Shown: piece after piece, positions 11,087 to 21,836 of the stretch
Layout: the number at the start of each line of letters is the position of its first letter
Numbering within the stretch: position 1 is the first letter of the stretch
Notes under the pieces: generated by a model
Told to the model about the DNA's origin: nothing
Databases searched by the model: none
Seen by the model: only the letters and a program-made list of their open reading frames with translations
Position numbers and translations under genes: made by a program
Source of the DNA: CAMREV01 sp051653965
Lineage (GTDB): Bacteria > Bacillota_I > Bacilli_A > Mycoplasmatales > Mycoplasmoidaceae
Direction: 5' to 3'
DNA length: 64,000 bases
Assembly: GCA_051653965.1 (NCBI GenBank)
Contig: JBOFXG010000002.1
Coordinates: forward strand, 62,001 to 126,000

Positions 11087-12143
11087 TTTTTGCCCCATTG
11101 AATCCAAGAACAGAGTCTGGAATTCAAAATTCTTTACTTATAGGATCAGTCATTGTTAATTTTTGAGCCTCTGTTAATTCAATGTAACCAGCTTTATTAA
11201 TAATTTCTTGCGGAATTGGATTTAAAGTAGGATCTGAAATTATTCATTCAGCAAAATCTTTAATATATTCTTTTGCAGTTAAAATAGAAATCATAATATT
11301 AAGAGGTCTATATCAATCATAACCTTTTGTAATCTTATTATCATCAATAGGGATACCACTATAAGTGGCAATTTTAAAACCAGCATTTTCAATTTCTGTT
11401 TTATTGTTTATAATAAAACCAGCTGATAAATAGATCATTGAACCTCTTTTATCATCAGCTTTAAAAAAGCTTCAAGCTTGAGAATTAGATTCAGCAGTTT
11501 TAAATGTATTTCTACCATATTGGCCATCTTGCAAGGCTTTAGTTATTTTTTCTTGAGTAGCAACATCTGTTATTTCTTCTTTTCATTCTAATTGAGAATC
11601 TTTAAAAAATGCATCAGCTGTACCTGATTGTTTTCCTCCACCATCTCTTGCATAAGGAATGATATTTATTTCGCTAGTAGAACCAAGATCAGTAAATGGA
11701 ACATTGTCAAAACCTGCAAATGCCAAATATATTTTAGCAATTGTAGCTTTAGTTATATCTAATTGAAAATCAGGTTGATTTGATGGGGGTTTATAAACAA
11801 TTCCCATACCATCTCAAGCAATTGTAACAGTTTTTATTTCTCTTTTTGTTCAATCTTCTGCTTGCGGATCTAAAGGTTTATCAAATATTTTTGGATTTTT
11901 AGAAGCCATGCCAATATCTTTTGTACCATTTACTACAACTTGAATTCCTAAACCAGAACCACCAGCTTGAACAACAACATCAGCAGCATCATATTTATTT
12001 GCTAATAAAGTCATTAAGGGAGAAACTGCAGAAGAACCAGCAGCATTTATAGTCGGAAAATTATCAGGTATTGATAAATATATTATTGCACCAATAATTG
12101 ATGCAACTAATAAAGACGAGATTATCACTTTAATTTTTTTCAT
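11079..12143 (-). CDS. pstS: Phosphate-binding protein PstS
   Basis: Extracytoplasmic phosphate receptor, 354 residues. After an N-terminal hydrophobic segment (about residues 5-24), the binding-protein core starts with NAAGSSAVSPLM, the family phosphate loop, then GGSGLGIQVV and DIGMASK, all typical for PstS; GGGKQSGTADAFF is the second phosphate loop. Oddly, no lipobox cysteine is present near the hydrophobic stretch (GAIIYLSIPD), so it would be an uncleaved membrane-anchored form and not the usual lipoprotein of mollicutes. A -10 box TATAAT lies 12 bases before the ATG with no ribosome site between, suggesting a leaderless operon mRNA. Confidence 0.9.
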
Positions 12144-12155
12144 ATCTATACATAA

Positions 12156-12161
12156 ATTATA
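12156..12161 (-). promoter_or_regulatory. -10 box of pst operon promoter
   Basis: TATAAT on the minus strand, ending 12 bases before the pstS ATG. No good -35 is seen, which is ordinary for mollicutes. The transcript would begin at or within a few bases of the start codon. Confidence 0.5.
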
Positions 12162-12223
12162 GAAGTAAAGAAAATAAATATATTAAAATTAAAATAATTT
12201 AAATTAAGAAAATTTAATCTAAA

Positions 12224-12904
12224 TTATTGTTCTTTTTTAGATAAGCAATATCCTTTATTTCTAACTGAGTACAAATATTTTTGATTTAGCTTTTTTTTAA
12301 TAGAAGAAATGAATACTTCTAGACTATTAGAATTCAAGTCATCATAGCCTCATATAGATTTAATAAGAAACTGTTTTGAGACACACTTTTCATTTGCTTT
12401 CATTAATTTTCTTATAATTCTGTATTCAATTTTTGTAGTATTTATAATTTCATTATTTAAATAAATAATATTTGAATCCTTATCAACTACAAAATCTCCA
12501 TATTTTTCTATGTTAGAAAAATATTTTGAATTTAAAATTTCATACATTCCAATTAATGAGTCAATTTTTGCCTTTAAAATTTTTGGTTCTAAAGGAGCAC
12601 TAATATAATCATTAATCCCTCTTCTATATGCTCTTAATATATTTTCTAAATTAAGCTTATGACCATAAGCAATGATGTTAGTAAATAAATGTTCATTTTT
12701 AATATCTTTAATCATTTTTAATGTTAGATCATAATCTTTATCTAGAGATAAAACTATAATGTCATAATAATTAACTTTAATTAATGGAATAGTTTTTTCA
12801 ATGTCAGAATTATATGTAACTTCATAACCTTCTTCATAAAGTTCCGCCTTTAAAGAAGAAAGTGTTTTTGAATCTTTATACATCATTAATATTTTAGTTT
12901 TCAT
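12224..12904 (-). CDS. OmpR/PhoB-like regulator with degenerate receiver
   Basis: A 226-residue protein made of an N-terminal receiver-like domain (1-120) and a C-terminal winged helix (about 130-226) ending in VRNKGYCL, the OmpR-family wing. By alignment with PhoB, the acidic pair E9/D10 is Tyr9/Lys10, the phosphorylated aspartate is Ser53 (DIIVLSL), the conserved Thr is Gly and the conserved Lys is Ala (NDYISAPL). It therefore should not be phosphorylated. It lies between metG and the pst operon and overlaps metG by 11 bases. It may control phosphate uptake without a kinase; that is inference from position only. Confidence 0.8.
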
Positions 12905-14444
12905 ATTTATCTATTCTATCAAATAAAATTTTTGCATTATTAACTTTTACATTATCAATATTATTGAACTTATTTATATCATTTATAAAAAATAAATTTT
13001 CTGGAAATGCAAATTGTTTTCATGCTTCCTTTGATTTAGAAACAAGAATTGGGCTAATAAAAAATATTAATATTTTTACACTATTTGATAATAATGATAA
13101 GAAATACATTAAATCTTCAATTTTATTTTCTCTAAATAGGTTTCATGGCTTATTAATTTCAATAAATGAATTAATATTGTTTTCAAAAACATTTATTTCT
13201 TTAACAATTAAATTAACATCTAAAGTGTTTATTGTTTCTTCTATTTTAGTTAGAAAATCATTAATAATGTTTTCGAATGAAATTAAATCCTTACTATTAC
13301 TTTTTAAATATTTAGGAATTATTCCATTATTATATTTATTTAGCATTCCAATAGTTCTGTTCACAATATTACCAAAATTATTGCATAAATCTGCATTGTG
13401 ATTTAGAACTAATAAATCTTCAGAGAATGTGCTATCATTTATCATTGATATTTCTTTCATCAAATAATATCTAATAGAATCTGAACCAAATTTATTTATT
13501 AATTCAAATGGATCAATTACATTGCCTATAGATTTAGACATTTTTCCTTGACTTGTAATAATTCATCCATGTGAGATTATTTTTGAAGGTAATCTATAAT
13601 CAAGCATCTTTAAAATTATTGGTCAATATATACAATGAAATCTTGTAATCTCTTTTGAAAGTAAATGTACTATTTCTGTTTTATCATCATTTCAATATCT
13701 ATCTACAAAATTATCATTACATATTCATAAACCAGAAATATAATTAAGCAATGCATCAAGTCAAACATATATTTTATGGTTAGGATTTTCTTTTATTTCA
13801 ATTCCTCAATTCAAATTATTTCTTGAAATCGAAAGATCTCTAAATTCATCATTTAGAAAATTATTTTTTAATTCTGAAACTCTAGAAAAAGGATGAATAT
13901 ATATTTCTTTATTATCTAAAACATCTATGATTCATTTTTTAAATTCTGTTGTTTTTAAAAAATATGATTCTTCAGATCTTGATATTATTTCATGACCATG
14001 TTCACAATATTTTTTATTATCTTTTATTAAAATTTTTTTATCAACAATATCTTCTTCACATTGAATACAATATAATGATTCTCAATTGTCTAAATAAATA
14101 TATTTTTTTGAATAAAGAAGTGAGAATTTTTCTTGCACGAATTTTTTATGTTTTTCATTTGTTGTTCTTATAAAAAAACTTGGTTGTATTTCCAAATCTT
14201 TTCAAAGTTTTTCGAATATTATGGAATTTTTATCAACTAATTCTTTACATGAAATATTTTCTTTCTTAGCATTTGTTTCTATTTTTTGACCATGCTCATC
14301 CATACCTGTTATAAAAAAAGTATCATAGCCAAGAATTTTTTTATATCTTGAAATAACATCAGCTAAAATTGTTGTGTAAGCATGACCAATATGAGGTCTA
14401 CCTGATGAATAATATATCGGTGTACTTATATAAAATTTTTTCAT
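12894..14444 (-). CDS. metG: Methionyl-tRNA synthetase
   Basis: Class I aminoacyl-tRNA synthetase that charges initiator and elongator tRNA-Met, 516 residues. The HIGH motif (RPHIGHAY) is near residue 16 and KMSKS is in ITSQGKMSKSIGN near residue 300; a CxxC knuckle (YCIQCEED) lies between. The C-terminal anticodon-binding helices are present, but no extra tRNA-binding (Arc1p-like) domain follows. AAAGGAG precedes the ATG at 14444, two bases before which rarA stops. Several TGA tryptophans. Confidence 0.95.
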
Positions 14445-14445
14445 A

Positions 14446-15654
14446 CTATATCTCTCCTTTTATTTTATCTCAATATTTTAATATTTTATTTTCAATTGAA
14501 CTATGTTTTGGTGCAATATAATATTTTTTATTAATAATTTCTTTAGGTAAATAGTTTTGTTTTACCCAACCATTAGGATAATTATGAGGATATAGGTATT
14601 TTCCATTATTATTTTTTCTAATATTCTCAGGAATATCATATTTTTTTCCATCATTTAAATCATCTAATGCTTCTGCAATTGCAGTTGATGCTGAATTTGA
14701 TTTAGGAGATAATGCCATTTCCAATACAATGTATGAAAGAATATATTTTGCTTCAGGCATTCCAACTTCTTTCGAACTAGAAATAGCACTATAAACTCTT
14801 GATAATAAGCTGGGATTTGCTAATCCTATATCTTCATAAGAACAAATTAATATTCTTCTTCCAATTGTTTCAATATCTGAAGATTCAAGAAGTCTAGCAA
14901 GTCAATAAATAGAAGCATCTGGATCACTACCTCTAATTGATTTTTGTAATGCTGATTTTAAGTCATGAATTTCATTTCCTTCTTTATAAAATATTGAATA
15001 ATTTCCAAATGGCATATCTAATACTAAATTTTTGTCTATTTTATTTTCTTTATAACTTCTAAATAAAATTTCTAATAAATTTATTGAACTTCTATAGTCA
15101 CCTAAGTTTTTCTTAACAATTAAATCTAATGCTTCAGATGTAATATTTATTGAATTTTTTTTAGCAATATTTTCTAAACCTTTTTTTATATCATCTTCTT
15201 TTAAAGAATTAAGTTCAATTAATTTACATCTGCTTCTTATTGCAGGATTAATTGAAAAATATGGATTTTCAGTTGTTGTACCAAAAAGAATCAAATTTCC
15301 TTTTTCAAGAAAGCTTAATAAGATGTCTTGTTTATCTCTATTCATTCGATGAATTTCATCTATGATTACTACATAATTACTAGAAGAAATTTTAGATATT
15401 TCAATTATTTCTTCTAGTACATTTTTCTTATCAAAAGCTGCATTAAAAATTTTATATGGTAACTTCATAGTTTTACATATAGAAATAGCAAGAGATGTTT
15501 TTCCAACTCCTGGTTGGCCATGAAAAATAATTGAAAAAACAAAATTATTATTTATCATATTAGTAATAATTTTGTTTTTACCAATTATATGTTCTTGACC
15601 AATGATTTCATCAATATTAGTTGGCCTTTCAGAAAAAGATATAAGACTTTTCAT
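14446..15654 (-). CDS. rarA: Replication-associated recombination protein A (RarA/MgsA)
   Basis: AAA+ ATPase acting at stalled replication forks, 402 residues. Walker A GQPGVGKTS at about 46, Walker B VVIIDEIHRM, sensor 1 LFGTTTENPYFSIN and the RarA family start FSERPTNIDEIIGQEHIIG are present. The C-terminal helical tetramerisation domain follows (IRGSDPDASIYW, family hallmark). It is short compared with about 440 in E. coli. The ATG overlaps the rsmI stop by one base (TAATG), and metG begins right after the stop. Confidence 0.93.
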
Positions 15655-16475
15655 TATTTAACCTTTTTTTCCATATATAAATCATATAAGGAATTTGCTT
15701 TAATATTATATTTATATGCAACCATTTTGCACGCTTCTTTTGTTTTAGTTCCTTTTTTTTCTAATTTAATTATCTCGAATAATAGAGAGTTAATGTCTTC
15801 ATTAATTTCCAATTCATTTTGAAAAACTATTACAAATTCTCCTCTTAAATCTATTTGTGAAATAATTTCCGAGATTTTTCCTGAATATTTAGTTTCATTT
15901 TTTTTAGTAAGTTCTTTGCAAACATTTATTTGAATATCCCCAAAAACATGTTTAATGTCATCTAGTGTTTCTAATAAATTATGAACAGATTCAAATAAAA
16001 CTAATGTTGAATTTATTTTTTTTAATTTAAAAAGTTCTTGAATTCTTTTTTGTTTTTTTTTATTTAAAAAACCATTAAAATAAAAATTATTAAGCGGATA
16101 ATCAGATAGTAAAAGAGCATGCATAATTGAACATGATCCATTTATTATTATTGGTGTAATATTATTACTATTTAAATACTTTTTCATTATATAGCCAGGA
16201 TCACTTATCATAGGATATCCTGCATCACTCATTAATACACAATTTTCTTTTTCAAGATATTTTAAAATTTTATCAATTTGACTTGATTCAGAAAATTCAT
16301 TACAAATTATAAATTTTTTATCTATTATAGGAATGTTTAAATTATTCAAAAGTTTCTTAGTAACTCTTGTATCTTCACATAAGAAAATTTTGGAAGAAGA
16401 AATTGCTTCTTTTGCTCTATTATTAATTTCATTAATATTACCAATTGGTGTAGCTATAATATAAAAATTATTCAT
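15654..16475 (-). CDS. rsmI: 16S rRNA (cytidine1402-2'-O)-methyltransferase
   Basis: A tetrapyrrole-methylase-fold enzyme that methylates the ribose of C1402 in the 16S decoding centre, 273 residues. Family motifs ATPIGN (residues 8-13), CEDTRVTKKLL, LMSDAGYPMISDPG and INGSCSIMHALLLS (GPSA-type substrate loop, varied) are visible. The ATG sits in an 8-base ATGAATAA overlap with the rnmV stop. It forms a tight unit rnmV-rsmI-rarA-metG. Confidence 0.93.
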   Translation of the reverse strand: MNNFYIIATPIGNINEINNRAKEAISSSKIFLCEDTRVTKKLLNNLNIPIIDKKFIICNEFSESSQIDKILKYLEKENCVLMSDAGYPMISDPGYIMKKYLNSNNITPIIINGSCSIMHALLLSDYPLNNFYFNGFLNKKKQKRIQELFKLKKINSTLVLFESVHNLLETLDDIKHVFGDIQINVCKELTKKNETKYSGKISEIISQIDLRGEFVIVFQNELEINEDINSLLFEIIKLEKKGTKTKEACKMVAYKYNIKANSLYDLYMEKKVK

Positions 16476-16995
16476 TTCAATCCTTATTTTTTAAGTTTTC
16501 ATAACTTATATTAATAATATTAAGTATATTAAATAATTGTTTGTGATTGTAATAAGGTATTTCTAATTTATTGCAAAGTTCTAGTCTTTTTTCTTTTGTA
16601 TTTAAATCCAATGAAAGATATTCTTCTCAACTTATTTTTGGTTTTTCTTCTAATGGATAAAAAAAATTATTCAATGCTTTTTTTATTGAATCATCTTTTG
16701 CTTCTGCAATACCTTTTTTTTCACTTTTTGAATCAATATCATCAATAGTAATAAATGCATGTTTTAAATTAGGAATTTCTTTTATCAAAATATCTCTAAT
16801 TTTTTTTCCAACTCTATCTGGATCTAAAAAACAAATTATACCTCTTGTATCATTAATTTTTTTTATTAAATTAATTTTTTGTTTAGTAATATCATAACCA
16901 TTAGTTTCAAATGTTTCAATATTGGGAAAAATTTTCTTGATTTTTTTACTATCATTTTTCCCTTCAACTAATATCACTTCTTTAATAATTTTCAT
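16468..16995 (-). CDS. rnmV: Ribonuclease M5
   Basis: A Toprim nuclease that trims 5S rRNA precursor, 175 residues. The catalytic glutamate is in VILVEGKND (residues 7-15) and the DxD acidic pair in CFLDPDRVGKKIRD near residue 58, followed by a helical C-terminal part. The last codons include a TGA tryptophan, so the stop is the TAA inside the rsmI start. Its substrate, the 5S rRNA gene, lies elsewhere in this same window at 46300. Confidence 0.88.
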
Positions 16996-17012
16996 TATTC
17001 TATATATTTATT

Positions 17013-17972
17013 TCAATATTTATTATATAGTTTTGAAATAGACCCACCCTTAATTTGTGAATTAATAACGTCAGCATAAAATCCGCTTAAATGAACTATT
17101 TCAATTTTAGGGTTTTTTATTTTTAAATTTTCTTGAATTGTATCAGCGATGTACATTTTTTTAAGTTTTTTTAATCTTAATAATTCTTCAAATTTACTTA
17201 TAGCATTATCAGAAAAAACACCATGTGTACACATAACACTTACAGATTTGGCCTTCTTACTTAATAAAAGATCTACTGCTTGAATGACAGTATTTCCTGT
17301 ATCAATCATATCATCAACTAAAATACAATCTTTGTCTTTAACATTACCTAATAAATCAAAAACTTCTACTTTATTTGGTTCTGGTCTTCTTTTATCAATA
17401 ATTGCCAAAGATACATTTAATCTTGATGCAATTGTTCTTGCTCTTTTTACACCACCATAGTCAGGAGAAACAATACATAAATTATTTTTATGGTTATCTT
17501 TTAAAACATTACCTAAAATTATTCCAGATGCTTTTAAAGTATCAACTGGAATATCAAAGAATCCTTGTATTTGCTCAGAATGTATATCCATTAAAATAAT
17601 TTTGTTAGCACCTGCATTTTCAATTAAATTAGCAACAAGTTTAGCAGTTATTGGTTCTCTACCTTTTGACTTTCTATCTTGCCTTGCATATCCAAAATAT
17701 GGAATAATAACAGTTATTGAATTAGCTGATGCTCTTTTCATTGCATCTATTGCTATAAGTAATTCCATTAAGTTGTCATTTACAGGGTGAGAGGTTGATT
17801 GTATTACAAATACATCTTTACTCCTAACAGTTTCCCTTGGTTTTACTAAAATTTCACCATCTGAAAATTTAAATGTATCAATTTCACCCTCTTTAATTTT
17901 TAATTTTTGGGAAATTTCTTTTGACATTTTTTTTGAATTTGATAATCCATATAATGCAACGCTTGTGAACAT
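17013..17972 (-). CDS. prs: Ribose-phosphate pyrophosphokinase
   Basis: Makes PRPP from ribose-5-phosphate and ATP for nucleotide synthesis, 319 residues. The sequence has the N-terminal FTSVALYGLSNSKKMSKEIS, the flexible-loop DIHSEQIQGFFDIPVD, VSPDYGGVKRA and the PRPP-binding loop LVDDMIDTGNT. The start is taken as the ATG at 17972 with AAGGA upstream, not a TTG five codons earlier. Substrates and allosteric residues are typical class I. Confidence 0.95.
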   Translation of the reverse strand: MFTSVALYGLSNSKKMSKEISQKLKIKEGEIDTFKFSDGEILVKPRETVRSKDVFVIQSTSHPVNDNLMELLIAIDAMKRASANSITVIIPYFGYARQDRKSKGREPITAKLVANLIENAGANKIILMDIHSEQIQGFFDIPVDTLKASGIILGNVLKDNHKNNLCIVSPDYGGVKRARTIASRLNVSLAIIDKRRPEPNKVEVFDLLGNVKDKDCILVDDMIDTGNTVIQAVDLLLSKKAKSVSVMCTHGVFSDNAISKFEELLRLKKLKKMYIADTIQENLKIKNPKIEIVHLSGFYADVINSQIKGGSISKLYNKY

Positions 17973-18004
17973 ACTTATCCTTAACAATAAATGAATTTTT
18001 TTAT

Positions 18005-19660
18005 TTAGAAATCTTTATCATCAAAACTTACAAATTTACTTGTAGGTGCGCTTGATTTTTTAGAAAATATTTTTCATTTAGATTTTGGTTTTCTACTTTC
18101 ATAAGATTTAGATTCAAAATTACTAATGTCTTCCTTTTTAGTAGGAACAATAATACCTAAATCATTATCATCATTAAAAGATGGTTCTTTTTTAAAAATA
18201 TCATTATCTAATAATTCTTCAGTTTTGCTAAATAATTGTGTTTTTGAAGAAATTTTATTTATATCACCACTATTATCAATTATTTTACCTAACTCAAACT
18301 TACCAGCTAGTAAAATATTAATTTCAGCATTTTCATATTTATCACTAAAAGAAATTCCATTAACTATGTTTAAGTCATTTGTTTGAACTATTTCTTTTGT
18401 TGCAGATCTTGCATTTTCTAAAATACTACTTGGAACATTTTCATTAATTTTAAAGTTAAAAATTGCATTTTGTGAATCAATAATATCAATATCTGTATAA
18501 CCTTTTTCAATTTTATCTTCAATTGCTTCTTTAATTGAATCTTTTGTGTAATCAGAAATTTCAACTTTAACAAATAAGAATCCATTTTGATTTTTAAAGA
18601 AGTTTCTAATATCAGCAAAGTCAATATTAACATCTGCAGCATTTGTAATAATGTTAATAAATTCGTCAATAATTACTCTAATGTATTCATTTGCATCTTC
18701 ATATGCTTTTTTAATTGATGTTCTTTCTCTATTATCAGAACTAATAATTCTATCATTACTTACAGTTGAAAATCCACTACATATATATGAAAGTTTATCT
18801 AAACCAGATAATGCATTAGAATAAGTTTTATTACCTTCTGCACCAATTGATGGTAAGTTGAATAAACCAATTGTTAATATGCCTAAATCCTTAGCAATTT
18901 GAGCAATTACAGGAGTAGCACCAGTACCTGTACCTTTTCCTAGTCCTGAAACTAAAATAAGAATATCTGTGCCATCAAGTATTTCCTTAATTGATTCAGA
19001 GTCACCTTCAGCAGCTCTTTTACCCATTTCTGGATCACCACCTGAACCATTTCCTTTTAATTCATCAGAACCCATTAATAAAAGTGATCCAGCTAATTCA
19101 GGAATATTTTTTAAAGCAATATAATCAGTATTAATAGCTTTAATTTCAACAAAACTTGGTCAAGTTCTAGAATTATATACATACTTGATTATGTTGTTTC
19201 CAGCACCGCCAATACCTATAATTTTAACTTTGAAGCTTTTATTGAATATTTTTCCATCACCCATTGTTTGAATTAAAGCATCACTAGGAATATCAAGAAT
19301 TTTTCCAATATTTTTAGTTATAGTGATTTTTTGATTGCTTTCTCTTGGATTTTCATGTCTTTTATCATCAACATCATCATGTCTTTTGTCATCAAAATCA
19401 TCATATCTTTTGTTAGGCTCTTCTCTTCTGCTATAATTTTCATCTTTATCAACGCTAATTACATTTGAATTTTGAAAATCACTTTCAGATACTGAATAAT
19501 CAGAACGAAACTCCTCTCTTTGCTCTACTTTTTTTTCTTGAAAGCTACTATTTTGAATAGAAGGACGAGCATAAGAATTATTATTTACCACATTTTTAAT
19601 TGGAATTATTTCTAAATCATCTGTGTTATTTAATATTTTATCAAGATTTTTGTTACTCAT
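18005..19660 (-). CDS. ftsZ: Cell division protein FtsZ with long N-terminal extension
   Basis: Tubulin-like GTPase that forms the division ring, 551 residues against about 380 for typical FtsZ. The GTPase core starts only near residue 144 (IGIGGAGNN), preceded by about 130 low-complexity acidic/basic residues with a repeated YDDFDDKRH/HDDVDDKRH segment. The tubulin signature is GLGKGTGTGATP (239-250) with Lys in place of the third Gly, and the T7 loop NIDFADIRN is intact. A C-terminal polar tail ends KFVSFDDKDF without a clear FtsA/ZipA tail peptide. GGAGTC precedes the ATG. It follows an ftsA-like gene. Confidence 0.9.
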
Positions 19661-19736
19661 GAGTTGACTCCGATATTACACTATTATTCCTAAATTATAT
19701 AATAATATAAGTAATTCTATCAATATATTTTTATTA

Positions 19737-20903
19737 TTATTTTTTTAACATATTTTGTTTATGAACGTAAAATAATGAATAAATTAAAGTGATATATTTA
19801 GGTTCTTGAAAAACCATTATTTTAATATTTTTATTGCTAAATTGTACATTTGACATATTTAAATATAAAACGTCTATTTTTTGATTTAGTTTTGTTTGTA
19901 TATAATGTAATCAATTTTCAAGAATATTAGTAGCTGAAAGAATGTAAATTTCATCAATTTCCTCACCTTTTTTAGCTAAATCATTGTAAAAATTATTAAT
20001 CTCGTTTGTTAAATTAATTAATCAATCCATAATAAGGATATTTATATCACCATATTTGAAAGAATCGTATTGCCCTATTTTTTCAGAAATAGATATTGCA
20101 AATGGTACTGATTGTTTGTGATAAATAGAAACATTCTTGTAAATCTTAAGAATTTTTATGGCATCTTGTTCATTAACATTAGTTTTTGACTGAATTTCAT
20201 GAGTTAAATTTTTAAGTCCAAAATTAATTACTTCTTTTTTTGTTAAAGATAAATTTTTGTAGTAAAAGAAATTAGACTTATCATGTCCAATATTTATAAA
20301 TGCTTTTTTATTTCTAAGGTTATTTTCAAAAGCTTCAGGAACAATCATAGAATCAACTACTATATCAGATATTTTAATTTTTAATTTATCAAAAATTTTT
20401 ATAAATGGTTCTATATATATTTTTTTAGTAATATAGTATTGAGTTTTAAAAACTAGACTACTTCCTTCAATATCAAATGGTATATCATGATAATGATTTC
20501 CATCCAATTCTCAAATATATGTCTTTTTACCTAATAAATAATTTTCTTTAAGCTGAAGCGATGATAAAGATAAATTAGAAGAAATTTTGTTTCACTTATT
20601 AAGTGTTAGTGGCTTTGTTATTTTGTATTCAGGAGATGTTGAAGATATAGTGTCTACATTTTTAGTAGGTAAATTTAAAATAATTTTATTAGGTGTGACC
20701 CCGATATAATTAGTTATTTTTTTTATTTTATTTGAAATTGCTTTTTCAAAAAGTTCAGGATTTTTTAATTGAGAATCAACTATCATTTCATTACTTAGAA
20801 ACTTATCAATGTGCATAGCTCTTAAATTATTATTATCATCAATAGATGCAACAAGCATTTTTGTTTCATAGTTACCACAAACAATTATTAAGTAAATATC
20901 CAT
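19737..20903 (-). CDS. Divergent FtsA-like actin-fold protein
   Basis: A 388-residue protein placed exactly where FtsA sits, between rsmH and ftsZ. Weak actin-fold traces: an N-terminal beta strand IYLIIVCGNYETKMLVA (phosphate-1 region without the usual D-G-T), the FINIGHDKSNFFY stretch (phosphate-2 loop D(I/V)GxxxT degraded) and the SMIVPEAFENN helix that in FtsA follows the connect region. Mollicute dcw clusters typically carry a weakly conserved protein in this slot. It probably tethers or assists FtsZ, but no membrane-binding helix is clear at the C-terminus, which ends HKQNMLKK. Confidence 0.5.
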
Positions 20904-20909
20904 AAAAAA

Positions 20910-21830
20910 TTAACACCTTTCTATGCATCTAATTCTTGCACTTTTAGATCTAGTATTTAAATCAAAGTCATCTCTAATATTTTTCTTGTTTATTATATTG
21001 AAGTTTTTTAAATTATCTTTAATTGGAACTTCTTTTGGAAATAAATTTTTTGATTTTTCAGCAAAGATATCCTTAACAATTTTATCTTCTAATGAATTAA
21101 ATGTTATTACAACTATTCTTCCACCTTTGTTAAGTATTGATGCAGCTGAGTTTAATGACATAATTATTTCATTAACTTCATTATTAACTTCAATCCTTAT
21201 TGCTTGAAAGTATTTTTTTTCAGGATATTTTTTACTATAGAGAATTTTTTTATTAATGCTTTCTCTTATTATTTTAACCAAATCATTTGCAAAAAAATCA
21301 TTATTTAAATTATTCTCTCTGAATTCAATTATTCTTCTACAAATTCTTATTGGGTTTCTATCATTTGCATAATTTCTAAACATATGAAAAAGTTCATCAT
21401 ATGAATAATTTTTTAAAATAAAATTAGCATTTTTTTCTTGTGATTGATCCATTCTCATATCTAAAATATTATTGCCTAAATAACTAAATCCTCTTTCATT
21501 ATTATCTACTTGAGGGCTAGAAATACCTAAGTCATATATTATCCCATCAACTTTTTCAATACCTATCTCTTTTAGTTGATTTACTATTTCAGAAAAATTA
21601 GATTTTATGATAAAACAATTTTCATATTTATTATTTTTTTTAAAAAAATCAATTGCTTCATTATCTCTATCAAAAGCAATTATTTTACCAATTTTAGAAA
21701 GCATATTAGCAATTTTAAATGTATGTCCACCTCTTCCAAAAGTGCAATCAATATATATTCCATCTTTCTTTATATTTAAAGAATCAATTGATTCATCTAA
21801 TAGAACTGGTATGTGTAATTTTCTATTCAT
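20910..21830 (-). CDS. rsmH: 16S rRNA (cytosine1402-N4)-methyltransferase
   Basis: A SAM-dependent enzyme (MraW) that methylates N4 of C1402, the partner of RsmI, whose gene is also in this window. The 306 residues include HIPVLLDESIDSL, the SAM loop CTFGRGGHTF, YDLGISSPQVD and ERGFSY. It opens the small dcw cluster (rsmH, ftsA-like, ftsZ); mraZ is missing from this locus. The ATG at 21830 lies six bases from the aspS stop, so aspS may be in the same transcript. Confidence 0.95.
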   Translation of the reverse strand: MNRKLHIPVLLDESIDSLNIKKDGIYIDCTFGRGGHTFKIANMLSKIGKIIAFDRDNEAIDFFKKNNKYENCFIIKSNFSEIVNQLKEIGIEKVDGIIYDLGISSPQVDNNERGFSYLGNNILDMRMDQSQEKNANFILKNYSYDELFHMFRNYANDRNPIRICRRIIEFRENNLNNDFFANDLVKIIRESINKKILYSKKYPEKKYFQAIRIEVNNEVNEIIMSLNSAASILNKGGRIVVITFNSLEDKIVKDIFAEKSKNLFPKEVPIKDNLKNFNIINKKNIRDDFDLNTRSKSARIRCIERC

Positions 21831-21836
21831 ATTTAA

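Noticed and set aside
17972..17987. Earlier TTG start for prs
   Set aside because: The ATG five codons later has a good AAGGA site and matches the family N-terminus.
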